From the NCBI GenBank assembly GCA_946886085.1, contig CAMPHX010000048.1, forward strand, positions 1 to 7,655: 7,655 nucleotides of DNA. Direction: 5' to 3'. Within the stretch, counting starts at the first letter, position 1, and each line of letters starts with the position of its first letter. Both the position numbers and the translations under genes were made by a program. The stretch comes from an uncultured Flavobacteriales bacterium (lineage in GTDB: Bacteria > Bacteroidota > Bacteroidia > Flavobacteriales > Vicingaceae). The notes beneath the pieces were generated by a model that ran no database searches, was not told the DNA's origin, and was given only the letters and a program-made list of their open reading frames with translations. Below are positions 6,784 through 7,655 of this stretch, in pieces.

Positions 6784-7655
6784 TTATTTTAAGAACTTGC
6801 TGTTGAATTTCGCATCATTGTTATAGATATTGATGAAATAAATTCCTTTAGCATTTTCATTAAAAGGAACTGTAATAATTCCTTCATTGTTACTGATATT
6901 TAATTTAGTTGAAATTACTAACTGACCTAAAGAATTTAAAATATTTAAATTATAAGTCCCTTGATCAATGTTTGCATAGCTAATGTTAATGTTGTTATTG
7001 ATGTTATCAAAATAAGTAACTATTGATTTTCCATTGTTTAAATCATCAATGCTATTACAAATATCTATTACAATAGAGCCATTATGGGTATCTGTTCCAC
7101 ATGAGTTAGAAATTACTACTGCAAAATTGTGTGTTCCGGCAACACCAAAACTTACTAATGGGTTAGCTATTGTTGACGAACTCATTGAAGGACTTCCTTG
7201 AGGGAATGACCAGTTGTAAGAAGTAGCACCTACTGAACTTGAAGCATCAAACTGAACATTCATGTTTTCACAAATATTACTGTTTGGTGTATAAGTAACT
7301 ACAGCAGATGGTGCTTGGTTTACAGTAATGGTTATTTGGTCAGTATTAGAACAACTTCCGGTAGTACCTGTAACGGTATAAGTTGTGGTAGTTGAAGGAG
7401 TAAAAGCAACTCCATCAGTTACACCATTATCCCAAGTGTAAGAAGAAGCATTGCCACTTCCGGTTAAGGTAACAGGATCGCCAGCACAAATAGTTGTTGC
7501 TGTAGCATTTGCTGTTACAGTTGGGGCAGGAGTTACAGTAATGGTTATTTGATCTGTGTTAGAACAACTTCCGGTAGTACCCGTAACGGTATAAGTAGTA
7601 GTAGTTGAAGGAGTAAAAGCAACTCCATCAGTTACACCATTATCCCAAGTGTAAG
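6784..7655 (-). CDS. T9SS-exported protein with tandem Ig/PKD-like repeats (5' end cut by window edge)
   Basis: The frame is open from the right edge to the stop at 6786-6784, giving 289 visible residues. The ATG at 7263 is internal, because the coding frame continues upstream of it without a stop. Visible residues 1-112 hold Thr-rich beta-sandwich repeats of 71 residues, each with YTWDNGVTDG and YTVTGTTGSCSNTDQITI, and an ICAGDPVTLTGSG stretch between them. A PKD-type domain follows (about 113-205: VQFDASSS, SYNWSFPQGSP, GTHNFAVVISNSCG). The end is a T9SS type A sorting domain (about 206-289: GTYNLNILNSLGQLV, GIYFINIYNN, final KFLK), without the usual PNP motif. The family consists of large cell-surface or secreted proteins, often adhesins or carriers of N-terminal enzymes. 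The N-terminal function lies outside the window. Paired cysteines in the repeats could form disulfides. Confidence 0.9.
   Translation of the reverse strand, partial: YTWDNGVTDGVAFTPSTTTTYTVTGTTGSCSNTDQITITVTPAPTVTANATATTICAGDPVTLTGSGNASSYTWDNGVTDGVAFTPSTTTTYTVTGTTGSCSNTDQITITVNQAPSAVVTYTPNSNICENMNVQFDASSSVGATSYNWSFPQGSPSMSSSTIANPLVSFGVAGTHNFAVVISNSCGTDTHNGSIVIDICNSIDDLNNGKSIVTYFDNINNNINISYANIDQGTYNLNILNSLGQLVISTKLNISNNEGIITVPFNENAKGIYFINIYNNDAKFNSKFLK
7320..7655 (-). repeat. Tandem 213-bp coding repeat (71 residues), second copy cut by window edge
   Basis: The 123 bases 7320-7442 recur at 7533-7655, an offset of 213 bp or exactly 71 codons, with six mismatches. The repeat stays in frame inside the T9SS-exported protein gene. 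The high nucleotide identity points to recent duplication or continued homogenisation. More copies may lie beyond the right edge. Confidence 0.9.

Noticed and set aside
7261..7263. ATG at 7263 as the start of a 159-residue protein
   Set aside because: The frame continues open to the right edge with repeat domains in register, there is no signal peptide after this ATG, and it falls inside the PKD domain.
7320..7655. Repeats near the right edge considered as a CRISPR or non-coding array
   Set aside because: The period is 213 bp, an exact multiple of three. The repeats are fully open in the coding frame and there are no spacer-like unique segments.

Overview
The window looks like a chromosomal segment from an AT-rich member of the Bacteroidota, probably Flavobacteriales-like. 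Two of its proteins end in a type IX secretion (T9SS) type A sorting domain. Start codons lie in A/T-rich leaders without Shine-Dalgarno sequences. One promoter-like site fits the Bacteroidota -7 consensus TAnnTTTG. The lineage call is an inference; no rRNA or other taxonomic marker is present.

All six genes read on the minus strand, so in transcription order the layout runs from the right edge to the left. (1) 7655-6784 is the C-terminal part of a T9SS-secreted protein with tandem 71-residue Thr-rich repeats and a PKD domain, closed by a strong intrinsic terminator (6722-6760). (2) 6679-5915 is a small exported, probably outer-membrane beta-barrel protein, followed after 9 bp by (3) lolD, the ATPase of a lipoprotein-release ABC transporter (5905-5252). 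(4) 5109-2323 is a 928-residue secreted protein with a seven-repeat FG-GAP propeller and a T9SS tail. (5) 1901-822 is manC, which makes GDP-mannose, followed after 18 bp by (6) tatC (803 to the left edge, missing only its last residues).

The most unusual feature is a second copy of the last 22 codons plus stop of lolD at 2186-2254, on the far side of the FG-GAP gene and in the same orientation as the real lolD end (5252-5320). The copies match at 65 of 69 bases, and all four differences are synonymous third-position changes. The FG-GAP gene lies between them with its own promoter-like -7 box and terminator-like hairpin, giving a self-contained unit with a 3066-bp period. This resembles a cargo cassette inserted at the 3' end of a housekeeping gene, with one copy being the displaced end and the other a replacement end from a related lolD. 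No integrase is visible, so the mechanism is open.

Functionally the window is dominated by the cell envelope: protein export (TatC), lipoprotein sorting (LolD), an outer-membrane protein, sugar-nucleotide supply for surface glycans (ManC) and two large T9SS-exported surface or secreted proteins.
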